Shown piece by piece: positions 38,963-47,480 of a stretch of 64,000 nucleotides of DNA. The stretch spans positions 1-64,000 of the forward strand of contig JAKFVU010000034.1 of assembly GCA_021732025.1 (NCBI GenBank). The letters are read 5' to 3'. Both the position numbers and the translations under genes were made by a program. The DNA comes from Candidatus Obscuribacterales bacterium (GTDB lineage: Bacteria > Cyanobacteriota > Vampirovibrionia > Obscuribacterales > Obscuribacteraceae). Under the pieces are notes generated by a model, which saw only the letters and a list, made by a program, of their open reading frames with translations, was not told the origin of the DNA and did not search any database. How positions within the stretch are numbered: the stretch's first letter is position 1; the number at the start of each line of letters is the position of its first letter.

Positions 38963-39688
38963 TTAGTTTATTTTCTGAAACATGTAGCCGATTCCACGAG
39001 CGGTCAAAATCAGATCAGGATTGGAAGAATCTTCTTCGAGTTTAGAGCGCAATCTACTGATGTGTACGTCAACTACTCTGGTATCGATTCTGTGGTCAGG
39101 TGGGTAAGCCCATACCTGTTGAAGAATCTCACCGCGTGAGTACGGTTTGCCTGAATTCGTGACTAGTAGTTCCAGCAAGCTGAATTCCATGCCAGTGAGG
39201 CGAATTCTTTCGTTCTTGCGTGTTACTTGACGCTTGTTGAGGTCGATTTTGAGGTTGCCGATGGTAATGACATTCGAACTCTTGCTCTGTCCAACTTCTT
39301 GGTGCCGTTCAACGGTGCGACGTAAAACAGCCTTAATACGAGCTTCTAACTCGCTTGGGCTGAATGGTTTAACCACATAGTCGTCTGCACCAATTTCTAA
39401 ACCTTGAATGCGGTTAGAGACATCAGCGACTGCCGTCAACATAATAATAGGCGTGTCTGAGGTCTTGCGAATTTCGCGACAGACTTCATAGCCGTCCATT
39501 TTTGGAAGCATGACGTCGAGGATGACTAGGTCGGGCTGAAACGAGTTGAACTGCTCCAGCGCTTCTTGTCCGTCGGCTGCCGTTGCCACGTTATATCCGG
39601 CAAGCTTCAGGCGGGTTTCGAGGATGCGCCTAATTGAAGCTTCATCGTCTACAACCAGAACCTTTTCTTGTTCGGAAGTGTTATCCAC
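38963..39688 (-). CDS. rpaB: OmpR-family response regulator, RpaB-like
   Basis: The receiver domain has Asp14/Asp15, the phosphorylation site Asp58 (LVILDVMLPKMDG), Thr85 and Lys107, so it should be phosphorylated. The winged-helix domain (about 140-240) contains LTGMEFSLLELLV and RVVDVHISRLRSKLE. The opening ILETRLKLAGYNV and the GLEIGADDYVVKPFSPSELEARI stretch resemble cyanobacterial RpaB closely, and that regulator is paired there with the NblS/Hik33 kinase. The start is GTG at 39688 with AAGGA upstream. No kinase gene is adjacent; one PAS kinase is about 10 kb away. Target genes cannot be seen. Confidence 0.93.
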   Translation of the reverse strand: MDNTSEQEKVLVVDDEASIRRILETRLKLAGYNVATAADGQEALEQFNSFQPDLVILDVMLPKMDGYEVCREIRKTSDTPIIMLTAVADVSNRIQGLEIGADDYVVKPFSPSELEARIKAVLRRTVERHQEVGQSKSSNVITIGNLKIDLNKRQVTRKNERIRLTGMEFSLLELLVTNSGKPYSRGEILQQVWAYPPDHRIDTRVVDVHISRLRSKLEEDSSNPDLILTARGIGYMFQKIN

Positions 39689-39986
39689 TGCTTTATCCTT
39701 ATCTAGACTGAATTTTGCCTGACTAAGTTCTTTAGTAAGTTATTTAAAGAATATACCACTATAAAGGTCCATTCCGAACTGACTCTTGTGGCCTATGGTC
39801 TCTTGACAGGCTATTGCTTGTTGTCGATTCAATATTAGCTTCGTTCTTTGTATGTAGACAATTTTTATTGATCGCAAATTAGTACAAGCTCAAGAAGGCA
39901 CCTTGACATTCGGCAAAAAAGATAAGTAGAAAATCATGTCCCCACAGGTGGTGCCGTCTGCATATGGTTCTGGCATATCGGCTCCC

Positions 39987-40016
39987 TTGACATACATATT
40001 TACTATGGCTGATCGT
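39987..40016 (+). promoter_or_regulatory. Candidate promoter of secretin gene 1
   Basis: A perfect TTGACA at 39987-39992 is followed 17-18 bases later by TGATCG/GATCGT, a weak -10. The surrounding pattern CCCTTGACATACAT and GTGCACCA recurs upstream of secretin gene 2, which supports a functional element. It would give a leader of about 260 bases. Confidence 0.4.
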
Positions 40017-40169
40017 GCACCACATCTGGTTGTCAGTTGCTTTTCTTCATTTATTTTGAAATCGGCATAAAGCCAATACTGGGCGGTATCTAGCGGGTTG
40101 TAAACAGCCGAGTGTTAAGCCAATGTTGAATGTATGGTGCCCTGACAAAAAGATTAGTGCATCTCCCAA

Positions 40170-40282
40170 GCAGTCGTGTTAAGCTTCTGTACTGGTCGGT
40201 CTTGTGCCGGCTTTACCATGAATGCTCCCAGTATTCGAAAGCAATCGGAAAACAGGTCGGGAGTTCATAGAGGGAGAGTGGA
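40170..40282 (+). repeat. Conserved 113-base leader, copy 1, upstream of secretin gene 1
   Basis: These 113 bases differ from the matching leader of secretin gene 2 at only two positions. The leader contains CTCCC (40225-40229), which can pair with either GGGAG at 40259-40263 or GGGAG in the ribosome site at 40272-40276. This looks like a structured regulatory leader. Confidence 0.75.
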
Positions 40283-42679
40283 ATGAATAAGCCCCAGTTG
40301 AGCTTAGCTTTGAGCCTATCAATAGTGCTGCTCCAAGCTAATTGGCTGCAGGCACAATCTGAGCCGCAAGGCGCTATCTGGCAGAGAATGGCCAGTTCTG
40401 CCAACTCGGCAGGAGCAGGTGTGTCCCGGTCAACTCAGAGAGTTGCCACAAATATCAAATTAGCTAGTGCTGCGAAGAAAGCGCCAGTAGCTAAGGTTGA
40501 TGTAGTTGATGCAAGTCACGCAATGTTGTTCTTATCTAAAGGTAAGGATATCGGAGCTGGCGGTGCAGCCCCTGCAGCAGCCCTTACGATTCACCCCAGC
40601 TTGCCACTAGAGAGCATTAGTGCTGCTCCAGTAGAAGCTGCGGATCTTTCTCCGGCTACTGCCCCGGATATGGCCAGTCAACCTGAGATTTCTCAACCAG
40701 CCCCTCGCATTGCATCTCTGCCATCAAGCGCCGCGACCACTGCTTCTTCGAAACAGATGTTGGCCCAGCTTGCACCAGATCATATGCTCGCTCAAGCTGA
40801 CCACACAAATCTCACACCGCAGCCAATACCGCCAGTGGTGACCGGTACTCTTGATTTTGAAGAGTACAAAGTAACCAACGTTATTGACTTGAAAGTTTCT
40901 CAATCACGTACCTTCAAATTGAAGAACAAGATTGTAAGAACATCGATTTCTGATCCTGGCGTCGCTGAACCAGTGGTAGTGGCTGAGAACCAATTGGTTC
41001 TTCTCGGTAAAGCTCCTGGTACCTCAACTCTAGTATTGTGGGACGACGCTGGTAACTCAGTTTCAATCGACTTGCGCGTTAGCCGCGATTACTCGCAGCT
41101 ACAAGCAACCTTGCGTGAAATCGACCCCCGCATCATCGTCAAAGCTTTCTCAGTTGGTGGCTCTGACCGCGTACTTCTTACCGGTGATGTAGATCACCCC
41201 GAATCAATCATTAAAGCGTTCGCCGCTTCGAACGTATTTATGGATGACCGCGGTATGAACATTCAAGTTGCTAACAGCCGTTTAGTCGGTGGGCGAATTG
41301 GTGAAACTGGTGGCTCTGGTGCTGGTGGTGCTGGACAGTCTGGACAATTGGCTACAATCGGCTCTGTTGACCGTTATACATTCTTTGGTAACAATGCCAA
41401 CAACATTGGTAAAGCCCAGGTGATGGTATCTGACGGTGGTCGCGTAACCAGCTTAGTTAAAGTGCGCAAAGTGCCTTTGATTGTTCTGCATGTGACCTTC
41501 ATGGAAATGAACACTTCGGCTGCCAGAGAATTGGCTGTTTCGATGGGCTTCGGTATGGCCAACAAGACCTTCTCATTCGGTGTCGGTGGTTCTATCAATG
41601 GCTCTCCTGCCGTTCCACTTACCTCTGCTCCTGGTCTGCGTGGCTACGCTCCAACCGCTGTCGGTTTCACTAGTGTTAACTCCGCCGCTGTCGCGAATAC
41701 AGGTACTCTGACTGCCCAACCATCTCCAGGTCTTGGTAATCAAAGCTTTAACAATAGTGGTTACGTTGTTCAGCCTGTGAGCTTCTTCAGTACATCAGCT
41801 GGTGGTTCAGTCGGCAATGGTATCGGCCAAGGTCAGATTATTACTGCCAGTGGTCTGCTATCTCAGTCTGTATTGCTCGGTGCACCTGGTGGTGTTTCGT
41901 TCAGTGCCGCTAACGCAGCAAACATATTTACCGCTAATTCAAGCTTTGGTAACGGCACAATCTTCTCTCTCAATCCAACTGTACAAGGTGTTATTTCATC
42001 GAGAAGAGCAAGAGTATTGGCTGAGCCAACTCTCGTGACCTTATCTGGTGAACGTGCTTCCTTCTTAGCTGGTGGCGAAATCCCAATTTTGCAAGCCGTA
42101 GCTGCTGGTGGTACCGCTCAACAATCGGTTGTGTTTGAGCCTTTCGGTATGCGAATCAACATGATTCCTGTGCTGCAAGAGAATGGCATTATCAATCTTG
42201 AGATCTCACCTGAAGAAAGAATTATCGCCAATAACCTTTCCTTCTCCTTGTTCGCTAACGGTACCGGCGTAGTTCCTGGTTTCACCACCAGAAAAACTCA
42301 GACCATTGTTGAACTTAAGCCAGGTCAAGAACTATATATCGCTGGCTTGGTCTCAACTAACATCGGTAGAGAAGTAGCTAAGTTGCCTATCTTCGGTGAA
42401 GTGCCAGTGCTTGGTGCCCTGTATCGTTCAAAAGCATTCAACAAGAACGAAAGCGAACTTGTTGTATCTGTTAGACCTGAAATCATCTTGCCAGGTACAC
42501 CTGGTCAGTTGAAACTTCCTGAAGAAATTGGTCGCACAGAGGGCCCTCGTGACATGAATCTGTTCCAAGTTGAGCCAACCGTGCTTGACGAACGTCACTT
42601 CACCAGTGGTCGTGCAGAACGTCACCAGAAGACCTCACCGACCTTGCCTGATGGAGCTCCAGTTCCAGATAACGAATAA
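40283..42679 (+). CDS. Secretin (CpaC/RcpA/PilQ-like), copy 1
   Basis: Secretins form the outer-membrane channel of type II/IV pilus and secretion systems. This 798-residue protein has a signal peptide (about 1-24), a low-complexity Ala/Pro/Ser region (to about 180), a pilus-formation N-terminal domain (about 195-275, with VIDLKVSQSRTFKLKNK and VLLGKAPGTSTLVLWDDAG) and a BON-like domain (about 275-335). The C-terminal secretin domain follows, with RRARVLAEPTLVTLSGERASFLAGG (split here in the description), FTTRKTQTIVELKPGQELYIAGL and FGEVPVLGALYRSKAF. A variable Gly/Ser-rich insert lies at about 385-560. No other pilus gene is adjacent. A strong GGGAGAG site precedes the ATG. Confidence 0.92.
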   Translation: MNKPQLSLALSLSIVLLQANWLQAQSEPQGAIWQRMASSANSAGAGVSRSTQRVATNIKLASAAKKAPVAKVDVVDASHAMLFLSKGKDIGAGGAAPAAALTIHPSLPLESISAAPVEAADLSPATAPDMASQPEISQPAPRIASLPSSAATTASSKQMLAQLAPDHMLAQADHTNLTPQPIPPVVTGTLDFEEYKVTNVIDLKVSQSRTFKLKNKIVRTSISDPGVAEPVVVAENQLVLLGKAPGTSTLVLWDDAGNSVSIDLRVSRDYSQLQATLREIDPRIIVKAFSVGGSDRVLLTGDVDHPESIIKAFAASNVFMDDRGMNIQVANSRLVGGRIGETGGSGAGGAGQSGQLATIGSVDRYTFFGNNANNIGKAQVMVSDGGRVTSLVKVRKVPLIVLHVTFMEMNTSAARELAVSMGFGMANKTFSFGVGGSINGSPAVPLTSAPGLRGYAPTAVGFTSVNSAAVANTGTLTAQPSPGLGNQSFNNSGYVVQPVSFFSTSAGGSVGNGIGQGQIITASGLLSQSVLLGAPGGVSFSAANAANIFTANSSFGNGTIFSLNPTVQGVISSRRARVLAEPTLVTLSGERASFLAGGEIPILQAVAAGGTAQQSVVFEPFGMRINMIPVLQENGIINLEISPEERIIANNLSFSLFANGTGVVPGFTTRKTQTIVELKPGQELYIAGLVSTNIGREVAKLPIFGEVPVLGALYRSKAFNKNESELVVSVRPEIILPGTPGQLKLPEEIGRTEGPRDMNLFQVEPTVLDERHFTSGRAERHQKTSPTLPDGAPVPDNE

Positions 42680-42709
42680 GTTCGATAGTTCGAAGTCGAC
42701 AATCAGTAG

Positions 42710-42743
42710 AGAAAGAGCAGCGATGAGCTGCTCTTTCTTTTTG
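42710..42743 (+). terminator. Terminator of secretin gene 1
   Basis: GAAAGAGCAGC pairs with GCTGCTCTTTC around a five-base loop and is followed by a T-run. It separates the two secretin genes, so each probably has its own transcript. The rest of the 416-base spacer (42680-43095) holds the second promoter and leader, and no gene. Confidence 0.88.
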
Positions 42744-42798
42744 TCATTTTTTTCTTGAAATTTGTTCATTTTTAGGTTGTGAGTTTACAGACAGTCCC

Positions 42799-42828
42799 TT
42801 GACATACATGCTTGCTATTACCGATAGT
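42799..42828 (+). promoter_or_regulatory. Candidate promoter of secretin gene 2
   Basis: TTGACA at 42799-42804 is followed 18 bases later by GATAGT, matching the -10 consensus at four positions. The same CCCTTGACATACAT context occurs upstream of secretin gene 1. Confidence 0.42.
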
Positions 42829-42982
42829 GCACCATCGGTGGTTGTCATTGGATTTTTCTGTTTTACTTCGCAAACATCCAAGAACGCCGGTATTGCTTAT
42901 CTTTGGCGTTTGTCAAGAAAGAAGTGTTAAGTCAGTGTTGAATGTATGGTGCCTGGTGCGAAAAGATTAGTGCATTGCTTGA

Positions 42983-43095
42983 GCAGTCGTGTTAAGCTTC
43001 TGTACTGGTCGGTCTTGTGCCGGCTTTACCATGAATGCTCCCAGTATTCGAATGCAATCGGAAATCAGGTCGGGAGTTCATAGAGGGAGAGTGGA
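42983..43095 (+). repeat. Conserved 113-base leader, copy 2, upstream of secretin gene 2
   Basis: This is the second copy of the leader at 40170-40282, with two base differences. CTCCC (43038-43042) can pair with GGGAG at 43072-43076 or with GGGAG at 43085-43089 in the ribosome site. Similarity extends more weakly upstream to the promoter. Confidence 0.75.
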
Positions 43096-45357
43096 ATGAA
43101 TAAGCCCCAGTTGAGCTTAGCTTTTAGTCTATCGTTGGTCCTACTTCAAGCTAATTTGCTGTCGGCACACGCAGAGCCGCAAGGAGCGATTTGGCAGAAA
43201 ATGGCCAACTCGCAAGCTGCAGGCGCTTCTAAAGTGTCTAAGCCAGCTCAGAAAGTCAGTTCGGTCAAAAGAACTGCACCAGTAATTAAGAGTGACTCCG
43301 TAGACGGTAGTCATGCCATGTTGTTCCTTCCAGCAGACAGCACGGCAGCAAGTGCTAGCACTGCAATGGCGATTCATTCGGCAAGCCCGATTGAGAAAGC
43401 TGTTGCCGCTCCTGTTGCCTCTGGTGCCGTTAGCGGTTCATCAAGGCAAGCAGCTGCTCAGTATGCTCCAGACCAAGTGGTGGCCCAGGCTGCTGACCAG
43501 AGCACTTATGTTACTGCTCAGCCGATACCGCCTGTGGTGACCGGTACTGTTGAGCTCGAAGAATTCAAAACAACAAATGCCATCGATTTAAAAGTGTCTC
43601 AATCGAGAACTTTTAAGTTTAAGAACAAAATTGTTCGTACTTCAATTTCTGACCCAGGAATTGCAGAACCAGTCGTAGTTTCTGAAAACCAAATGGTTTT
43701 GCTTGGTAAAGCACCTGGCACATGTACCATGTTGCTTTGGGACGATGCTGGTAATTCAATCAGTGTCGACCTTCGAGTGAGCCGTGACTACACTCAATTG
43801 CAGACAACTCTTCGTGAAATTGACCCACGTATTATTGTTAAAGCTTTCTCGGTTGGTGGCTCTGACCGGGTTCTCTTAACTGGTGATGTCGACCATACTG
43901 AATCAATAATTAAAGCCTTTGCTGCTTCGAACGTCTTTATGGACGATCGCGGTATGAACATTCAGGTTGTTAATAGCCGAATCGTTGCTGGTCGTATTGG
44001 TGAACAAGGTGGTACCGCTGGTGCCGGCGGCCAGACAGGTCAGTTGGCGCAGCTCAACTCAGTAGATAAGTACACTTTCTTCGGTAATATTCCGAACAAC
44101 GTCAGCAAAGCTCAAGTAATGGCCTCCGACGGTGGCCGCGTTACTAGTCTTGTGAAAGTGCGCAAGGTGCCGCTAATTGCACTGCACGTGACTTTCATGG
44201 AAATGAATACTTCTGCTGCTCGTGAACTTGCTTTGCAGCTAGGTATTGGTTATGCCGGTAAATACTTCAACTTCGGTGTTGGTGGTACCGGTACTTCTAC
44301 CCCTGGTTCCGTGTATAGCTCACAAACAGGTAGTCGTTACCGCCAGAGCATGCAAGGTACTGGAAACCCCAACGCTCCTGGCCCGATCAATAGTTCAGTT
44401 GTTACCGTTCAGCCAAGCCAGCCGAACGCATTCCCCGGAAGTCAGGTATATGGTGTTGGCGGCGTAGTACAACCTGTGTCATTTGTCACTCCTACCTATG
44501 TGACAGGTGTTGGCCAAGGTAACATCGTTGCTGGCGCTGCTGCTCTGCTCTCGCAATCAGTATTGCTTGGTGCCCCTGGTGGTGCCAACTTGAACGCTAA
44601 CAACTTGTTCAACCTCTTTACTGGTATTTCAAACCTCGGTTCGTTCTCGATTAACCCAACTATTCAGGGTATTATCTCGAACAGAAGAGCAAGAGTACTG
44701 GCTGAGCCAACATTGGTAACTATCTCCGGCGAAAGAGCATCGTTCTTAGCTGGTGGAGAAATTCCAATCGTTCAACAGATCGCGACAGCTGGTGCTGCCC
44801 TGCAGTCAGTTACTTTCGAGCCATTTGGTTTGAGACTAAACATGATTCCAGTGCTGCAAGAAAATGGCACCATCAACTTACAGATTTCGCCTGAAGAGCG
44901 CATCATCGCTCCTGAACTAGCGTTCTCTCTCGGTTCTGCTGCTTCATCAATTCCAGGTTTCACCACAAGAAAGACCCAGAGTATTGTTGAACTCAAGCCT
45001 GGTCAAGAACTTTATCTCTCCGGTTTGGTCACCACCAACAGCGGTAGAGAATTGACCAAGACACCACTTCTCGGTGAAGTTCCAGTTCTAGGCGCTCTGT
45101 ACCGGTCTAAGGCTTTCAATAAGAACGAAAGTGAACTTGTGATTGCCGTCAGACCAGAAATCATCCTTCCAGGTACTCCAGGTCAGCTCAAGCTTCCTGA
45201 AGATATCGGTCGGGTTGAAGGACCTCGCGACATGAACATCTTCCAAGTTGAACCGACTGTAGTTGATGAACGTCACTACTCATCGGGTCGGGCAGAACGT
45301 CACCAAAAGACTTCGCCAACCTTGCCTGAAGGTGCTCCAGTTCCTGATAACGAATAA
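43096..45357 (+). CDS. Secretin (CpaC/RcpA/PilQ-like), copy 2
   Basis: This 753-residue paralogue has the same layout as the preceding secretin: signal peptide (about 1-27), shorter low-complexity region, pilus-formation N-terminal domain, BON-like domain and secretin channel domain. The two proteins are close over the periplasmic and secretin domains (for example ATLREIDPRIIVKAFSVGG against TTLREIDPRIIVKAFSVGG, and nearly identical C-termini). They differ in the low-complexity region and the Gly/Ser-rich insert (about 370-490), which suggests that the two may form channels with different gates or partners. The GAGGGAGAG ribosome site is the same. It arose by tandem duplication. Confidence 0.92.
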   Translation: MNKPQLSLAFSLSLVLLQANLLSAHAEPQGAIWQKMANSQAAGASKVSKPAQKVSSVKRTAPVIKSDSVDGSHAMLFLPADSTAASASTAMAIHSASPIEKAVAAPVASGAVSGSSRQAAAQYAPDQVVAQAADQSTYVTAQPIPPVVTGTVELEEFKTTNAIDLKVSQSRTFKFKNKIVRTSISDPGIAEPVVVSENQMVLLGKAPGTCTMLLWDDAGNSISVDLRVSRDYTQLQTTLREIDPRIIVKAFSVGGSDRVLLTGDVDHTESIIKAFAASNVFMDDRGMNIQVVNSRIVAGRIGEQGGTAGAGGQTGQLAQLNSVDKYTFFGNIPNNVSKAQVMASDGGRVTSLVKVRKVPLIALHVTFMEMNTSAARELALQLGIGYAGKYFNFGVGGTGTSTPGSVYSSQTGSRYRQSMQGTGNPNAPGPINSSVVTVQPSQPNAFPGSQVYGVGGVVQPVSFVTPTYVTGVGQGNIVAGAAALLSQSVLLGAPGGANLNANNLFNLFTGISNLGSFSINPTIQGIISNRRARVLAEPTLVTISGERASFLAGGEIPIVQQIATAGAALQSVTFEPFGLRLNMIPVLQENGTINLQISPEERIIAPELAFSLGSAASSIPGFTTRKTQSIVELKPGQELYLSGLVTTNSGRELTKTPLLGEVPVLGALYRSKAFNKNESELVIAVRPEIILPGTPGQLKLPEDIGRVEGPRDMNIFQVEPTVVDERHYSSGRAERHQKTSPTLPEGAPVPDNE

Positions 45358-45387
45358 GACTGAGTTCATTCCGATTGCATGATAACG

Positions 45388-45419
45388 AGAAGGGAGCATA
45401 ATGCTCCCTTCTTTTTTTT
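45388..45419 (+). terminator. Terminator of secretin gene 2
   Basis: GAAGGGAGCAT pairs with ATGCTCCCTTC around a very short loop, followed by eight T residues. Confidence 0.9.
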
Positions 45420-45442
45420 GTTGAAGCTGTTAAACTTTAGCT

Positions 45443-46969
45443 ATGCAACTACGTCTAATGGCCCCCAGAGCCTCTCTTCAAGTTTTATTTCCGTTTCTGT
45501 TGGTGTTTGCCTTGTATCTCTGGCAACCATTGCCTCTTGTCTCGGCCGCCTTCGCCGCAAAAAAGCTTTTACTGCCGCCAGTTTATGGCGATCATATGGT
45601 GCTGCAACGCGATAAACCAATTGTGGTTTCAGGCAAGGCTGTGCCTGGTGCCGCTGTGCAAGTTGACGTGGCTGGTACTGTCACCGCCACCATTGCTGAC
45701 GTCAATGGTAAATGGCGTGTGATTGCTCCTGCCCGCTCCATTGGCTCACCTTTTTCTATTACGGTGTCGTCTACCGGTGAGACCATTGCCTTCAATGATG
45801 TACTTGTAGGTGACGTTTTTCTCTGTGCTGGTCAATCAAATATGTTGCTTCCAGTTAGCGCAACAAAAGACTGTCGCAATTTGACTACACTTAAAAGTGA
45901 CACCACTCGCTTTTTCAATCTGAGCAAGGGAGACCGCATAGATCTATTTTTCAACGCTGCCAAAGAGGCTAACCTTGAGGGGCGGACTGAGAAAGAGAAC
46001 TACTATGATGGTGAAGGGTTCAAGTGGATAAATGCCAATGATCCAGAAATTGAAAATCGCTCAGCAATAGCGGTGGTGTTTGCTCATAGACTGAGACAAA
46101 TGGTCAAAGAGAATATTCCTATCGGCATTGTGCAGTGCACCATTGGTGGTACTAATATTCAAAGTTGGATTCCCTCCGCCGATATTCCGTCTAAATATGT
46201 TGATACCAAGACATCCACCCCAGTGGGTTATGTCTACGAAAAGTATCTGGCACCAATGTCTGGGCTCAATTTTAAGGCTGTGCTTTGGTATCAAGGCGAG
46301 TCTGACGTTGAGCGCTTCACGTTTTATCCACGTCTATTTGCCATTATGACTCAGCAACTGCGTAAGCATTTTTCGCCCGATATGGCTTTCTTTCTTATTC
46401 AGCTACCAAATTGGGGCGCTAAGAACACTATTGTTCCAAGTTTGACAGCTTACTTTAGAGAGGCGCAGCAGAAAGCCAGTATGGTTCCAAATTGCTTCTT
46501 GGTGCCTACTCTGAATTCTGAAGTAACCGATTACGCTGAGTTACATAGCAGCAATAAATTTGCGGTGGGAAACAATGTCGCTCAGATGGTTGCAGGGCAG
46601 ATTTATCACATTGAGCACGCGCTGACGCCCCGTTATGCTACTGCTGAGAAAGTCGGCCCTGAGCTGAAAGTGACATTTTCATATCTTGATAGTGGTTTAG
46701 AGCTGCGTGGCAAAAAGCCAGCTGCTTTTGAGATCGCTGGAGCAGACGGAATTTTTAAGCCGGCTAAAGCAAGGTTAGAAGGTGACGCTCTGTTTCTCTC
46801 GAGTGCCTTAGTGCATGAGCCTGAGTACTGTCGCTATGCCTGGGCAGACAATAGCGAAGCGGCTTTGTTTAGCAAAACCGGATTGCCAGTTTCACCTTTC
46901 CGTTCAGACACATTGCCATTGGTGGGCAACAAAGCAAAAATGATGGAAATGCTTATTTATAAACACTAA
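45443..46969 (+). CDS. Exported sialate O-acetylesterase-family (SASA/SGNH) esterase
   Basis: A signal peptide or N-terminal anchor (about 1-38) precedes a beta-sandwich-like region (VYGDHMVLQRDKPIVVSG) and an SGNH hydrolase domain. The nucleophile Ser is in CAGQSNM, and LWYQGESDV and ELHSSNKFAVG supply the other family blocks, the last holding the catalytic His. Members remove acetyl groups from sugars such as sialic acid or xylan; the substrate here is unknown. It has 508 residues. It follows directly after the secretin 2 terminator and converges with the blaI-like gene 15 bases on. Confidence 0.88.
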   Translation: MQLRLMAPRASLQVLFPFLLVFALYLWQPLPLVSAAFAAKKLLLPPVYGDHMVLQRDKPIVVSGKAVPGAAVQVDVAGTVTATIADVNGKWRVIAPARSIGSPFSITVSSTGETIAFNDVLVGDVFLCAGQSNMLLPVSATKDCRNLTTLKSDTTRFFNLSKGDRIDLFFNAAKEANLEGRTEKENYYDGEGFKWINANDPEIENRSAIAVVFAHRLRQMVKENIPIGIVQCTIGGTNIQSWIPSADIPSKYVDTKTSTPVGYVYEKYLAPMSGLNFKAVLWYQGESDVERFTFYPRLFAIMTQQLRKHFSPDMAFFLIQLPNWGAKNTIVPSLTAYFREAQQKASMVPNCFLVPTLNSEVTDYAELHSSNKFAVGNNVAQMVAGQIYHIEHALTPRYATAEKVGPELKVTFSYLDSGLELRGKKPAAFEIAGADGIFKPAKARLEGDALFLSSALVHEPEYCRYAWADNSEAALFSKTGLPVSPFRSDTLPLVGNKAKMMEMLIYKH

Positions 46970-46984
46970 GCTAAGGCTAAAAGA

Positions 46985-47386
46985 CTATTTCTTCCGTTGT
47001 GCCTTTTTGGCCAATTTAGCTTGATACTGTTCCATAAAATCGCTGGATTCACGCGGAAACTGACTGGTGAAAATATCGAGCACTAGTTTGACAGCAGTTG
47101 AAAGAAACTCTTCTCTCTCGTATTCGGGCATGTAGCAATTGGCTAAGCCGATTTTGTCTACGATTTTAAGTAGACCTTTTTCGGACAAGCGCACCATTGT
47201 TGTCATTACAGTTGTGTATGCGATATCGCGATCTTGTCGCAAGGCGTCATATACTTCTCTGACAGTCACTGTCGGATTGGCTAGTTTCCATACTAGCTCC
47301 ATTATTTCGCATTCCAGATCGCCTAAGAATTTTCGCAGGCCTTTCTGGTTAAATCGAAAAGAGGCGTTTTCGTCGTTTAATCGCAT
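46985..47386 (-). CDS. BlaI/MecI/CopY-family transcriptional repressor
   Basis: This 133-residue winged-helix protein has the family opening LGDLECEIMELVWK and the recognition region VREVYDALRQDRDIAYTTVMTTMVRLSEKGLL (split here in the description), followed by a C-terminal dimerisation helix. Such repressors are usually released by cleavage by a BlaR1/MecR1 M56 sensor protease, but no such gene is adjacent and the true effector is unknown. A small palindrome in its promoter region could be its own operator. A short basic C-terminus (AKKAQRKK) is present. Confidence 0.9.
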   Translation of the reverse strand: MRLNDENASFRFNQKGLRKFLGDLECEIMELVWKLANPTVTVREVYDALRQDRDIAYTTVMTTMVRLSEKGLLKIVDKIGLANCYMPEYEREEFLSTAVKLVLDIFTSQFPRESSDFMEQYQAKLAKKAQRKK

Positions 47387-47435
47387 AGTTTTTCAATTGG
47401 TAAACACTACTAGCTATCGTAACATATCCTTTGAC

Positions 47436-47447
47436 TTACAATAGTAA
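47436..47447. promoter_or_regulatory. Possible operator in the divergent blaI-like/gmhB-like spacer
   Basis: TTACAATAGTAA is a small inverted repeat (TTAC/GTAA, four-base centre) between the repressor gene and the phosphatase gene. BlaI-family operators are TACA/TGTA-type palindromes, so a self-regulatory site is possible, but the match is loose. Confidence 0.25.
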
Positions 47448-47480
47448 TATTTCTTTCCTCAATGAGAACCTCAAATACTT

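Larger units (their letters stand above)
39689..40282. other. 594-base spacer before the first secretin gene
   Basis: No convincing gene lies here. It holds the rpaB-like gene's upstream region at its left end, where no clear promoter was found. It then holds a TTGACA-type promoter candidate (39987) and the conserved leader of the secretin gene (40170-40282), both listed separately. Confidence 0.7.

Noticed and set aside
40213-40404. 63-codon minus-strand frame across the secretin leader and start
   Set aside because: The conservation of this segment is explained by the leader and signal peptide of the secretin on the plus strand; the equivalent frame is not maintained in copy 2.
47139-47444. 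101-codon frame opposite the BlaI-like gene
   Set aside because: It is antisense to a clear winged-helix repressor and lacks any supporting signal.
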